Both the position numbers and the translations under genes were made by a program. This document shows positions 23,744 to 31,453 of a stretch of 51,693 nt of DNA, piece after piece. The stretch's first letter is position 1. Each line of letters opens with the position of its first letter. The notes beneath the pieces are model-generated. The model was not told where the DNA came from. It saw only the letters and a list, made by a program, of their open reading frames with translations, and searched no databases. This stretch comes from Pseudomonadota bacterium (lineage in GTDB: Bacteria > Desulfobacterota > Desulfarculia > Desulfarculales > Desulfarculaceae), in NCBI GenBank assembly GCA_018819925.1, contig JAHJPG010000014.1:1-51693 (forward strand), given 5' to 3'.

Positions 23744-24157
23744 ATGGCCGAGTTTGACGAGGACTTCGTAAATTCCATAAACCGGCCCGGCCGGGTGGGC
23801 GTGCTGGCCACGGCCAGCGCCGACGGCAAGCCCAACGCGGCCTATTTCGGCAGCCCCCGCCTGGACGTGGAGGGCAAGCTGGTGATGGGCATGATGGAAA
23901 ACCGCTCCCTGGCCAACCTGGAGGCCAACCCCTACGCGGTGTTCTTCACCGTGCAGGGAGCGCCGGTTGGCTTCACCACCCCGGGCTGGCGGCTCTATCT
24001 GGAGTGCAAGCAGATCGACCGCGAGGGCGAGGTGCTGGCCCAGGTGAAAAAGGCCATCGCCAAGGCGGCCGGAGAGCAGGCCGCGGCCGGGATCAAGGCC
24101 GGGGTGGTCTTCGAGGTCACCAAGGTGCGGCCCTTGGTGGATATGAGCAAGGGCTAG
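23744..24157 (+). CDS. Pyridoxamine 5'-phosphate oxidase-fold protein
   Basis: A 137-residue split-barrel flavin-binding protein of the PPOX class. Seen: NRPGRVGVLATASADGKPNAAYFGSPRL, then MMENRSLANLEANPYAVFFTV, typical of small FMN-binding members. AAGGAGAGA is 7 bases before the ATG at 23744; an upstream in-frame ATG at 23702 would place the ribosome-binding site inside the gene. Function unknown; family members bind FMN, F420, heme or PLP. Short frames like this occur often in sulfate reducers and methanogens. Confidence 0.87.
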   Translation: MAEFDEDFVNSINRPGRVGVLATASADGKPNAAYFGSPRLDVEGKLVMGMMENRSLANLEANPYAVFFTVQGAPVGFTTPGWRLYLECKQIDREGEVLAQVKKAIAKAAGEQAAAGIKAGVVFEVTKVRPLVDMSKG

Positions 24158-24187
24158 CCGCCCGTCCCTCTGGCCAAGCCGGGGGTT

Positions 24188-24577
24188 CTAGATCAGTGAG
24201 GGCGGAGCGGGCCGGTAAGTGGGGTCTATCTGGCGGTGTTCTTTGATGCTGAACACGAAGTCCACCCGCCCGGTTTCACCGGCTTGCAGCTTCACCTTGC
24301 GGGTCAGCACCCCTTGCGGCCCCAAACTGATCATCACCTCGTAGGTGCCCGGGGTCAACTGGTCTATGCGGTAGGTGCCCTTCTTGTCGGTGAGAGATTC
24401 CACGGTCAAACCGTCATCGAGGTTGGAAACCCTCACCGCCGCCCGGTTGATGGGCTTGCCGTAGCGGTCCAGCACCGAGCCGGTGAGCAGGCCGGAGGCG
24501 GGCTGGGCCCCGGCCAAGGAAACCGTGGCCAGCAAAATCATCAGGATCAAGGGCAGCGACAGCCAAAGGCGAGACAC
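24188..24577 (-). CDS. Secreted protein with carboxypeptidase-regulatory-like (Cna-B type) domain
   Basis: A 129-residue exported protein. GTG start at 24577, preceded by AAAGGAG at good spacing. Signal peptide SRLWLSLPLILMILLATVSLAGA, then a single beta-sandwich: LTGSVLDRYGKPINRAAVRVSNLDDG, SLTDKKGTYRIDQLTPGTYEVMISLGPQG and VKLQAGETGRVDFVF. This is the CarboxypepD_reg pattern (G.V.D..G.P..gA.V, T...G.Y.i..L.pG.Y.v). The frame is open for another 390 codons upstream on this strand, but that part is antisense to the membrane protein gene and has no homology. Likely periplasmic, role unknown. Convergent with the PPOX gene, 30 bp apart. Confidence 0.85.
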   Translation of the reverse strand: MSRLWLSLPLILMILLATVSLAGAQPASGLLTGSVLDRYGKPINRAAVRVSNLDDGLTVESLTDKKGTYRIDQLTPGTYEVMISLGPQGVLTRKVKLQAGETGRVDFVFSIKEHRQIDPTYRPAPPSLI

Positions 24578-24790
24578 GGGCGGCTCCTTTCGTGAATCAA
24601 GCGGCCCAAATCTACTACAATCAGGGCCGTCCGCGCCAGTTTTTCTCTTGGCCCGTCCGGGCCGCCCACCTTGGCTCCCTAAAAAAATAGCCGAGGCCAG
24701 CCGGGGATTAATTTGCAAAACCGCGCCCCCGGCCTTGGCCTGGACCGGGCCCGGGGGGCATAATGAACCTGATTCACGGGGAGGAGACTC

Positions 24791-26953
24791 TTGCCATCTG
24801 TCCCTACCCATAGCCGAGCCCGTCCGCCGGGCTGGGCTTTGGCCTTGGCCCTGTTCGCCGTCTACGCCGCCCTGGCCCTGCTTTGGTTGAGCCCCCTGAG
24901 CCTGAACCTGGCCGGTCACCTCTACGATCCGGGCGACAGCATGATCAATTCCTGGGCCCTGGCCTGGGACTGGCGCGCCTTGACCACGGCCCCCCTGGAA
25001 CTGTTCAACGCCAACCTGTTTTACCCGGCCCGCAACTCCCTGGCCTTCACCGAGCACCTGCTGGTCCCGGCCCTCTTGGCCGCTCCTGTGCTGGCCGCCA
25101 GCCACAACCCCATCCTGGCCCACAACCTGGTGTTGCTTCTCACCTTCCCCCTGAGCGGCCTGGGGGTCTACCTGCTGTGCCGCCGCTTGGGGGCTGGTTT
25201 CTGGGCCGCGGCCCTGGCCGGCTTTTTCTTCGCCTTTTGCCCCTACCGCACCCTGCAGGTCAGCCGCTTGCAGATCGAGGCCGTCATGTGGGCCCCCTAT
25301 GCCTTGCTGTTTTTGCACCGCTGGCTGGCCGGCGGGGCCTGGCGCGACCTGGGGGGCCTGCTGCTGTTTTATGTGCTCCAGGCCCTGTCCTGCGGCTACT
25401 GGGCCTTGTATTTCGGGCTGTGCCTGCTCCTGGCCGGTGCCTGGGGACTGTCCCTGGGGCGGCGCTGGGCCTCGGGGCGGCGCTGGGCCCAAATTGCCCT
25501 GGGGGCCCTGGCCGGGGCGTTGGTGTTGGCCCCGGTGTTCACCCCCTACCTGTCGGCCTGGTCGGACATGGGCTTCCACCGCACCATGGAGGCGGCTGTC
25601 CAGGGCTCCGCCGGCCCCCTGGCCTGGCTGGCCGCGCCCAAGGGCCTGGCCCTGTGGGGCTCCGTATTGGGGGGCTGGGGGCATCAGGAGGCCTACCTCT
25701 TCCCCGGCCTGGCGGTTTTGGCCCTGGCGGCGGCGGGGGTGGCCCTGTACCGGGGCCATGGCCGGCCCGCCCCCCGCTGGCTATATCTGGGCCTGGCCCT
25801 GTTCTCCCTGGCCATGTCCCTGGGCCCGGAGATCAGGCTGGGCGGCCTGGAGCTGGCCGGGCCCTACCGCTTCCTTTACGAGCACGCGCCGGGCTTCGCG
25901 GGCCTGCGCACCGTGGCCCGCTGGGGCATGCTCTACCAGCTTTTCCTGGCGGTGCTGGCCGGGCTGGGCCTGACCGCCCTGCTGGCCCGGGTGCGCCCGG
26001 CCTGGGGCCGGGCGTTGTTGGTGGGCTTGGCGGCCCTGGCCCTGGGGGCGGAGCTTTTCCCCGGCCCCATGCCCAAGTCCGGCCCCCACCCGGTGCCGGG
26101 CAAGCTGCCGCCGATGGTGACCTGGCTGGCCGCCCGGCCCGGCCCCGGAGCGGTTTTGCACCTGCCCATGGATTCGCTTCGGCAAGACGCCTTCTTCCGC
26201 TACCTGTCCGCCTATCACTGGAAGCCCCTGGTCAACGGCTACACCGATCTCCAGGCCCGGGGCCACGCCGCCCTGGCCGTGCTGATGAAAGCTCCCACCC
26301 CGGAGCTGGTTGCGGATTTGGCCCGGGGCGGGGTGGGCTGGGTGCTGGTGCACCGGGCCAAGCTGGACCCCGGCGAGGCCGCGCGGGTCAGCGCCGCCCT
26401 GGAGGCCATGCCCGGCCTGGCCCGCCGGGCGGGGCAGTGGCCCTATTTGGACACCGTGGCTTTCGAGCTGATACCCCCCAGGGCCCCCGCCCCGGCCTTG
26501 CCCCCTGGGCGGCCCCTGCCTCCGGCGGCGCTGGCCGCCAGCCAGTGGCCCCAGGACATGAACCGGGCCCTGGACGGCGATCCGGCCACTGCCTGGGGAA
26601 CCGGCAGGGCCCAGCGGGCGGGCGATTTTTTACAGGCAACCTGGCGGAATTCTTTTGAATTGGGCGGGGTGGAGATGAATCTGGGTTATGAGCCCCAATT
26701 GCTGCCCCGGGGCCTGAGGCTGGAGCTTCTCGACGCTTCGGGCAGCTGGCGCGAGGCTTCCTTCCGGGTCCGCCTGACGCCGCTGATGGCGGTGCTGGCC
26801 CGGCCGGCCCGGGTGCCGGCCCGCTATGTGCTGCGCCTGGAGCGCCCCCAACGGGCCCTGGGCCTGCGCCTGGTCCTGACCCGGGACGGGCCCTGGCCCT
26901 GGGTCGTCGCCGGCCTGACCCTGCTACCCCCCGCCGGGGCCTTGGCCCCCTGA
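24791..26953 (+). CDS. Large polytopic membrane protein, GT-C glycosyltransferase-like, with periplasmic C-terminal part
   Basis: A 720-residue protein with about ten membrane segments in residues 12-450. The first loop has DPGDSMINSWALAWDW and FYPARNSLAFTEH, like the acidic first periplasmic loop of GT-C enzymes that use polyprenyl-phosphate sugars; PYRTLQVSRLQIEAVMWAPYALLFLHRW follows. After residue 450 comes a soluble domain: LPMDSLRQDAFFRYLSAYHWKPLVNGY and VGWVLVHRAKLDPGE. The last 170 residues resemble a discoidin-like sandwich (MNRALDGDPATAWGTG, then beta-rich). TTG start at 24791 with GGGGAGGAG upstream. Probably transfers a sugar or is a YfhO-like accessory factor; the donor and acceptor are unknown, and no polysaccharide genes lie next to it. 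Confidence 0.8.
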   Translation: MPSVPTHSRARPPGWALALALFAVYAALALLWLSPLSLNLAGHLYDPGDSMINSWALAWDWRALTTAPLELFNANLFYPARNSLAFTEHLLVPALLAAPVLAASHNPILAHNLVLLLTFPLSGLGVYLLCRRLGAGFWAAALAGFFFAFCPYRTLQVSRLQIEAVMWAPYALLFLHRWLAGGAWRDLGGLLLFYVLQALSCGYWALYFGLCLLLAGAWGLSLGRRWASGRRWAQIALGALAGALVLAPVFTPYLSAWSDMGFHRTMEAAVQGSAGPLAWLAAPKGLALWGSVLGGWGHQEAYLFPGLAVLALAAAGVALYRGHGRPAPRWLYLGLALFSLAMSLGPEIRLGGLELAGPYRFLYEHAPGFAGLRTVARWGMLYQLFLAVLAGLGLTALLARVRPAWGRALLVGLAALALGAELFPGPMPKSGPHPVPGKLPPMVTWLAARPGPGAVLHLPMDSLRQDAFFRYLSAYHWKPLVNGYTDLQARGHAALAVLMKAPTPELVADLARGGVGWVLVHRAKLDPGEAARVSAALEAMPGLARRAGQWPYLDTVAFELIPPRAPAPALPPGRPLPPAALAASQWPQDMNRALDGDPATAWGTGRAQRAGDFLQATWRNSFELGGVEMNLGYEPQLLPRGLRLELLDASGSWREASFRVRLTPLMAVLARPARVPARYVLRLERPQRALGLRLVLTRDGPWPWVVAGLTLLPPAGALAP

Positions 26954-26966
26954 TCTGCGGATTTTC

Positions 26967-27803
26967 CTAGAAAAAGTCTGCCTGCTCGATGCGCAGGCGA
27001 ATGTAGCAAAACTCCCCTTCGGGCGGCAGCCACGCCGCCTCGCAGCGGGTGGGCACCAGTTTTCCGCCCTGGCGCTCCCACTGGGCGTAGCGGGCCAGCC
27101 AGGGAGTGGGGATGAAAGAGCCGTCCGGCTGTTGGCGGGGCCGGCCCTCTATTTGGCAGCTTAAGGGTAAGCCCTTGGAATCGAAGGAGAACACCGCCTC
27201 CACGGTGTGCTCCCCGCTGGTGAGCACCGCCTTGGCCGAGTCCTGGCCCAGGGCCTCCCAGCGCAGGTCGGCCCCGGGCAGCAGGGCCGGGGGAAACATG
27301 GGCGCCTCGGCCAGCCAGCGTTGCAAAGAGCCCAAATCCAGCTCCGGCGAGGAGGTGGCCCGGGCCAGGGTCAGCCAGCCCCACAGGCGCACCAGCAAGC
27401 CGCCTTGGCCCTTTATGAGGCCGTCTCGGACGTACACCGGCAGCAGGGGCTTGGCGGCCATGCGGGCCGACCAAACAAAGGCCGGCGGGTCCAGGCACCA
27501 CACCTGGCGGCCGCTCCAGTTTTGCCAGGGGCGCTCCGGCCCCTGGCGAAGTTGGCCCTCCATGCGGGCCCGGGTCATTCTGAGCGGCCCCCCGGCGGGG
27601 GGCAGGGCCTGGCTCAGGTAGCGGGCCACCGGCTCGGGCAGGCCCTCAAAATCGCCGGGAGCCCAACCGCGAGGCTGGGCCACCCGCTCCAGGGTGGCCT
27701 GGGCCTCCCGGCCCTGGCGGGCGAAGCGGAACGAACCCCACCAGGCCAGCCCGGCCAAGAGCGCGGCCAGGGCGGCGATGATTATCAAGATTGTGTAGAG
27801 CAA
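26967..27803 (-). CDS. DUF6544/DUF6920-type membrane-anchored protein
   Basis: A 278-residue protein with an N-terminal anchor (YTILIIIAALAALLAGLAWWG). The body matches a family I recall as uncharacterised DUF6544 or DUF6920: LPEPVARYLSQAL, VWCLDPPAFVWSARM, LLPVYVRDGLIKGQGGLLVRLWG, SPELDLGSLQRWLAEAPMFPPALLPG, LRWEALGQDSAKAVL and PPEGEFCYIRLRIEQ at the end. No catalytic residues are known. The start is TTG at 27803 with GGGGGC upstream. Its neighbour upstream on the same strand is an isochorismatase-like gene, 28 bp away, so both may be in one transcript. Confidence 0.75.
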   Translation of the reverse strand: MLYTILIIIAALAALLAGLAWWGSFRFARQGREAQATLERVAQPRGWAPGDFEGLPEPVARYLSQALPPAGGPLRMTRARMEGQLRQGPERPWQNWSGRQVWCLDPPAFVWSARMAAKPLLPVYVRDGLIKGQGGLLVRLWGWLTLARATSSPELDLGSLQRWLAEAPMFPPALLPGADLRWEALGQDSAKAVLTSGEHTVEAVFSFDSKGLPLSCQIEGRPRQQPDGSFIPTPWLARYAQWERQGGKLVPTRCEAAWLPPEGEFCYIRLRIEQADFF

Positions 27804-27831
27804 TTTGCCCCCGCTTCCGGGTTGGGGTGCG

Positions 27832-28383
27832 TCAAGAGGCCAGGGAGGCGATCCACTCCCCGGTGGTTAGCACCGTGGCGAAGCGGGCCGCCTGGGTCAC
27901 CAAGATGGCCCGGTGCAACTCCTCGGCGCCCACCTGGCCGGCGCTGGTCTTCATGTCCAGGGTGCCGGTGGCGTCACTGAGAAACTCCACCCCCAGGCCC
28001 TGGTGAAAGGCCTGGCGGGAGGTGGTGTCGCAGCACATCTGGGTCATGTAGCCGCAGATGGCCACCGTGTCCGCTCCCACCTCTTGCAGCCAGGGCCCCA
28101 ACTCCGTACCGGTGAAAGAGCCGGGCAGTTGCTTGGGGATAAGGATGTCCCGGGGACGCTGGCCCACATCCGGGTGTAGCTTCCAGGTTGGGCCGCCCGG
28201 GGGGAAAAGCGGGGCTGGGGACGAGGCCGCCGCGTGCTGGATCACCGCCACCGGCACCGCGTGGGCGCTGGCCGCGTCCATGGCCGCCAGGATGCGCTCC
28301 AGGCTGCCGGGGGGGTAGCTCACCGGCAGGGCGCCGTTGAAATACTCCATCTGCACGTCAATGACCAAAAGGGCTCGAGGCAT
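27832..28383 (-). CDS. Cysteine hydrolase of the isochorismatase superfamily
   Basis: A 183-residue alpha/beta hydrolase. The catalytic triad is visible: Asp9 in [11 protein letters not shown], Lys in [15 protein letters not shown] and Cys in [18 protein letters not shown]. Members hydrolyse isochorismate, nicotinamide, N-carbamoyl compounds and others; nothing here selects one. The ATG at 28383 is chosen because AAGGAG lies just before it; the in-frame ATG 30 bases upstream would place the ribosome-binding site in the coding part. It is close to, and co-oriented with, the DUF6544-type gene. Confidence 0.9.
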   Translation of the reverse strand: MPRALLVIDVQMEYFNGALPVSYPPGSLERILAAMDAASAHAVPVAVIQHAAASSPAPLFPPGGPTWKLHPDVGQRPRDILIPKQLPGSFTGTELGPWLQEVGADTVAICGYMTQMCCDTTSRQAFHQGLGVEFLSDATGTLDMKTSAGQVGAEELHRAILVTQAARFATVLTTGEWIASLAS

Positions 28384-28741
28384 GGCCGGCTCCTTAGTTG
28401 GGAATTGGTTCAAGGTTAGCAGAGCCGGCCGGCCGGGGCCAGGTAAACAGGGGGCGGCGGGCTAACGGGCGGGCCATTTGCCCCAATATAATCAAAAATG
28501 GTGCATCCTGGCTGTAATTTTGATTGACAGGGGAAAGGAAATTATGTGGTATTTAAATTACCTGTCGGTTTCCTCTTTTTAACCTTGGCGATCTGCTTGG
28601 AGAGAAGGAGGATCTGAACATGCCCTTCTTCCACCATGCATGCCCATCGGGATTGAATACGCGCCCCTGCTGAAAAGACAGCAAGGGGAAGGTCCATGAT
28701 TTCTGCCAGGCTTTCCTTTTTTTGCAAAGGAGGAGTTGGGA
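28384..28741. other. Intergenic region, no gene seen
   Basis: A 358-bp space between divergent genes. It has a lower-GC centre (28480-28580) with TTGATTGACAGG followed by TATGTGGTAT, which could hold a promoter for the two small membrane proteins, and AAAGGAGGA just before 28742. Short frames on the minus strand in 28542-28926 are rich in basic residues and unconvincing. Confidence 0.5.
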
Positions 28742-28954
28742 ATGAGAGGTGATTTATCTGATTTTTTGACGGGTCCCTTGCCCGCACTGATCTTAATGAT
28801 GTTTATATTACTTCCCCCCGCCTGGGCGATCTGCCGAAAAGCGGGATTTCCCTCTGCCTTGTCCCTGTTGGTCATAATCCCATATTTAGGCACCCTCACC
28901 CTGGCCATAGTGCTGGCCTTCGTCACTTGGCCGATAGCCAGGCCAAGGAATTAA
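28742..28954 (+). CDS. Small membrane protein, paralogue of next gene
   Basis: A 70-residue protein with two membrane segments: GPLPALILMMFILLPPAWAI and ALSLLVIIPYLGTLTLAIVLAFVTWPIA, separated by CRKAGFPS. The pattern lys-x-gly-phe/tyr, then a long hydrophobic stretch ending phe-x-x-trp-pro, is shared with the next gene, so the two look like tandem duplicates. Start ATG at 28742 has AAGGAGG 8 bases upstream. It ends 12 bp before the next start, so both are surely co-expressed. Confidence 0.8.
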   Translation: MRGDLSDFLTGPLPALILMMFILLPPAWAICRKAGFPSALSLLVIIPYLGTLTLAIVLAFVTWPIARPRN

Positions 28955-28966
28955 GGAGAATTCGTT

Positions 28967-29287
28967 ATGGGTGGCGTAGGGTTACCTGAACTGATCGTGT
29001 TGTTGGTTGTGATCGTGGTCGTGGTGGCATCAATATGGCTTTCCGTAAAAATATTGAAAAAGGCTGGCTACTCCCCATGGTGGGCAGTAACCATGTTGGT
29101 GCCGCTGGTCAATATAATATTTGTATACGTATTCGCCTTTTCCAAGTGGCCAGCGTTGGCATCGGCAGGGAGCGCTATTACGTGTCCCTATTGCTCCGCC
29201 AGCATCCCAGCCCAAGCGCTTAAATGCCAACATTGCGGAGAGTGGATTACCCGTCAAAACGCCGGAGAAATCACGCCGGCAGGTTAA
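28967..29287 (+). CDS. Small membrane protein with C-terminal zinc ribbon
   Basis: A 106-residue protein with TM1 (ELIVLLVVIVVVVASIWLSV), the link KILKKAGYSPWW, and TM2 (AVTMLVPLVNIIFVYVFAFS) ending in KWPAL. The cytoplasmic tail carries ITCPYCSASIPAQALKCQHCGEW, a two-CxxC zinc ribbon similar to that on MscL at 3524. TAAGGAG lies 7 bases before the ATG. The first 60 residues parallel the previous gene, which lacks the ribbon. Function unknown; zinc-ribbon tails on short membrane proteins suggest a protein-binding or regulatory role. Confidence 0.85.
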   Translation: MGGVGLPELIVLLVVIVVVVASIWLSVKILKKAGYSPWWAVTMLVPLVNIIFVYVFAFSKWPALASAGSAITCPYCSASIPAQALKCQHCGEWITRQNAGEITPAG

Positions 29288-29371
29288 AACATCTTGGGAT
29301 TTTCTCGCCGCCGGTATTTTCAACTGCCTCGCATTGGCCCATCTTGGCTTCCATGATGGTTGCGCGTCTAT

Positions 29372-31201
29372 CTAGATATTCTTCCTGGCGCCGCCCAGCT
29401 TCAACTCGCCCTTTTTGCGCAGCCGGATGGACTTGGGGGTCACCTCCACCAACTCGTCCTCGTTGATGTAGTCCATGGCCTGCTCCAGGGTGAATCGCCG
29501 GGGCGGGATGAGGCGCAGGGCCTCGTCGCTGGCCGAGGCCCGGATGTTGGTGAGCTTCTTTTCCTTGGTGATGTTCACCGCGATGTCCACCGGGCGCGAG
29601 TTTTGGCCCACGATGAGTCCGGGATAGGAGGGGTCGCCCGGCTCCACGAAGATGGAGCCCCGGGGCTGGAGGTGGAAGATGGCGTAAGCCACCGCCTTGC
29701 CCATGCGGTCGCTGACCAACGAGCCGTTGGTGCGCCCGGGGATATCCCCGGCGTAGCGGACGTGGCCGATGACCAGGGTGGTGAGGATGCCGGTGCCCCG
29801 GGTGTCGGTGAGGAACTGGGAGCGGTAGCCGATGAGCCCCCGGGTGGGGATCTCGAACTCCAGGCGCACCCGGCCCTTGCCGTTGTTGAGCATCTTGCTC
29901 ATCTTGCCGCGGCGGGCCGAGAGCTTTTCGGTGACCACCCCCACGTACTCGTCGGGCACGTCCACCACGGCCAGCTCCAGGGGCTCGCTTAACACCCCGT
30001 CCACCGTCTTGGTGATGATCTGGGGCTTGGACAGCGACAGCTCGAAGCCCTCCCGGCGCATGGTTTCCACCAGCACAGCCAGTTGCAGCTCCCCCCGGGC
30101 GCTCACCTTGAAAGAGTCGGTGGTGGGCTTGGCTTCCACCCGAATGGAGACGTTGTACAGGGTCTCTTTTTCCAGGCGGGCCCTTATCTGGCGGGTGGTG
30201 ACTTGCTTGCCCTCGCGCCCGGCCAGGGGCGAGGTGTTCAGGGAGAAGTCCATGGACATGGTGGGCTCTTCCACGCTGATGACCGGCAGGGGGCGGGGGT
30301 CGTCGGGGTCGGCCAGGGTGTCGCCGATAAAGGCGTCTTCCACTCCGGCCACCGCCGCGATGTCCCCGGCCAGCACCTCCTCCACCGAGAGCCGTTGCAG
30401 GCCCTGGTAGGTGTAGAGTTGGCTCAGGCCGAAGTGCCCGGCGGCCTCGCCTTTCTTGAGCAGGGCGATCTGTTCGCCCGCCCGAAGCACCCCGCTGACC
30501 ACCTTGCCCACCGCGATGCGCCCCACGTAGTCGGAATAATCCAGGTTGGTCACCAAAAATTGCAGCGGCGCGTCTTCCCGGTAGGTGGGCGCGGGGATGT
30601 GGTCCAGGATGGCCTCGAACAACAGCGTGAGGTTTTCGCCCTCGCCGTCGGGAGAGCTCAGGGCGATGCCCGCCTTGGCGTTGGTGTAGAGGATGGGGAA
30701 CTCCAACTGCTCGTCGTTGGCCCCCAGATCGATGAGCAGATCGTAAAGCTCGTCTTCCACTTCGGCGATGCGCCGGTCCGGGCGGTCGATCTTGTTTATA
30801 ACCGCGATGAGCGGCAGGCCCCGCTCCAGGGACTTGGAGAGCACGAAGCGGGTCTGGGGCAGGGGCCCCTCCGAGGCGTCCACCAACAGCATCACCCCGT
30901 CCACCATGTTCAGGGTGCGCTCCACCTCGCCGCCGAAGTCGGCGTGGCCCGGGGTGTCCACGATGTTGAGCTTCACCCCTTGGTAGACGATGGCCGTGTT
31001 CTTGGCCATGATGGTGATGCCCTTTTCGCGCTCCAGGTCCATGGAGTCCATCACCCGCTCGGCCACCTGTTCGTTGGAGCGGAACACCCCGCTCTGCCAG
31101 AGCATGGCGTCCACCAGGGTGGTCTTGCCGTGGTCCACGTGGGCCACGATGGCCAGGTTTCGCAGGTCGTCCCGCGTCTTTTTGATGCTGCTCATTGCCA
31201 T
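29372..31201 (-). CDS. typA: Ribosome-binding GTPase TypA/BipA
   Basis: A 609-residue translational GTPase that helps large-subunit assembly and is needed at low temperature and under stress. G1 is AHVDHGKTT, switch region [13 protein letters not shown]3 [15 protein letters not shown]4 NKIDRP, and G5 NAKAGIA. Then come beta-barrel domain II ([11 protein letters not shown]), EF-G-like domains ([20 protein letters not shown] and [13 protein letters not shown]), and the TypA-specific C-terminal domain with [29 protein letters not shown]. Full family length. Two ATGs (31201 and 31195) could start it; neither has a clear ribosome-binding site. A small AU-rich stem lies directly upstream. Confidence 0.97.
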   Translation of the reverse strand: MAMSSIKKTRDDLRNLAIVAHVDHGKTTLVDAMLWQSGVFRSNEQVAERVMDSMDLEREKGITIMAKNTAIVYQGVKLNIVDTPGHADFGGEVERTLNMVDGVMLLVDASEGPLPQTRFVLSKSLERGLPLIAVINKIDRPDRRIAEVEDELYDLLIDLGANDEQLEFPILYTNAKAGIALSSPDGEGENLTLLFEAILDHIPAPTYREDAPLQFLVTNLDYSDYVGRIAVGKVVSGVLRAGEQIALLKKGEAAGHFGLSQLYTYQGLQRLSVEEVLAGDIAAVAGVEDAFIGDTLADPDDPRPLPVISVEEPTMSMDFSLNTSPLAGREGKQVTTRQIRARLEKETLYNVSIRVEAKPTTDSFKVSARGELQLAVLVETMRREGFELSLSKPQIITKTVDGVLSEPLELAVVDVPDEYVGVVTEKLSARRGKMSKMLNNGKGRVRLEFEIPTRGLIGYRSQFLTDTRGTGILTTLVIGHVRYAGDIPGRTNGSLVSDRMGKAVAYAIFHLQPRGSIFVEPGDPSYPGLIVGQNSRPVDIAVNITKEKKLTNIRASASDEALRLIPPRRFTLEQAMDYINEDELVEVTPKSIRLRKKGELKLGGARKNI

Positions 31202-31206
31202 ATGCA

Positions 31207-31233
31207 GGCGGAATTTATATATAAAATCCCGCC
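31207..31233 (-). promoter_or_regulatory. AU-rich stem just upstream of typA
   Basis: GGCGG-AATTT (31207-31216) pairs with AAAAT-CCCGCC with one wobble and a loop of A/T residues, so a stem of about 10 bp ends 5 bases before the start codon, over the place where a ribosome-binding site would be. It could slow translation at low temperature, but this is only a possibility. Confidence 0.3.
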
Positions 31234-31331
31234 GTTCCTCCTATGTGCGTAAGTTGCCCGTGAATGGACTGTTTAATATCAGATAGCGGGCCCCCGCGCC
31301 CCTGGATTCGGCCATTTGCCCAAGAATATTG

Positions 31332-31375
31332 CAAAAAAGCCAGCCGCGCCCCGGAGGGGGCCTGGCGGGGCGCGG
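31332..31375 (-). terminator. Hairpin with T run on the minus strand, upstream of typA
   Basis: CCGCGCCCC (31344-31352) pairs with GGGGCGCGG (31367-31375); on the minus strand six T residues follow (A run at 31333-31338). It is 130 bases before the typA start, so it could shield typA from read-through, or act as an attenuator if the promoter is further right. The rest of 31234-31453 shows no gene. Confidence 0.45.
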
Positions 31376-31453
31376 GAGGGCCGCCGGGGCCATTTCGTTT
31401 ATTGAACTAACCGCCCTGGATGGAATACTCTATTTATATGCATGTGAAACCAA

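Noticed and set aside
24578-25759. Upstream extension of the carboxypeptidase-regulatory-like gene by about 390 codons
   Set aside because: Gln/Gly-rich antisense sequence to the GT-C-like gene; signal peptide and ribosome-binding site mark the true start at 24577.
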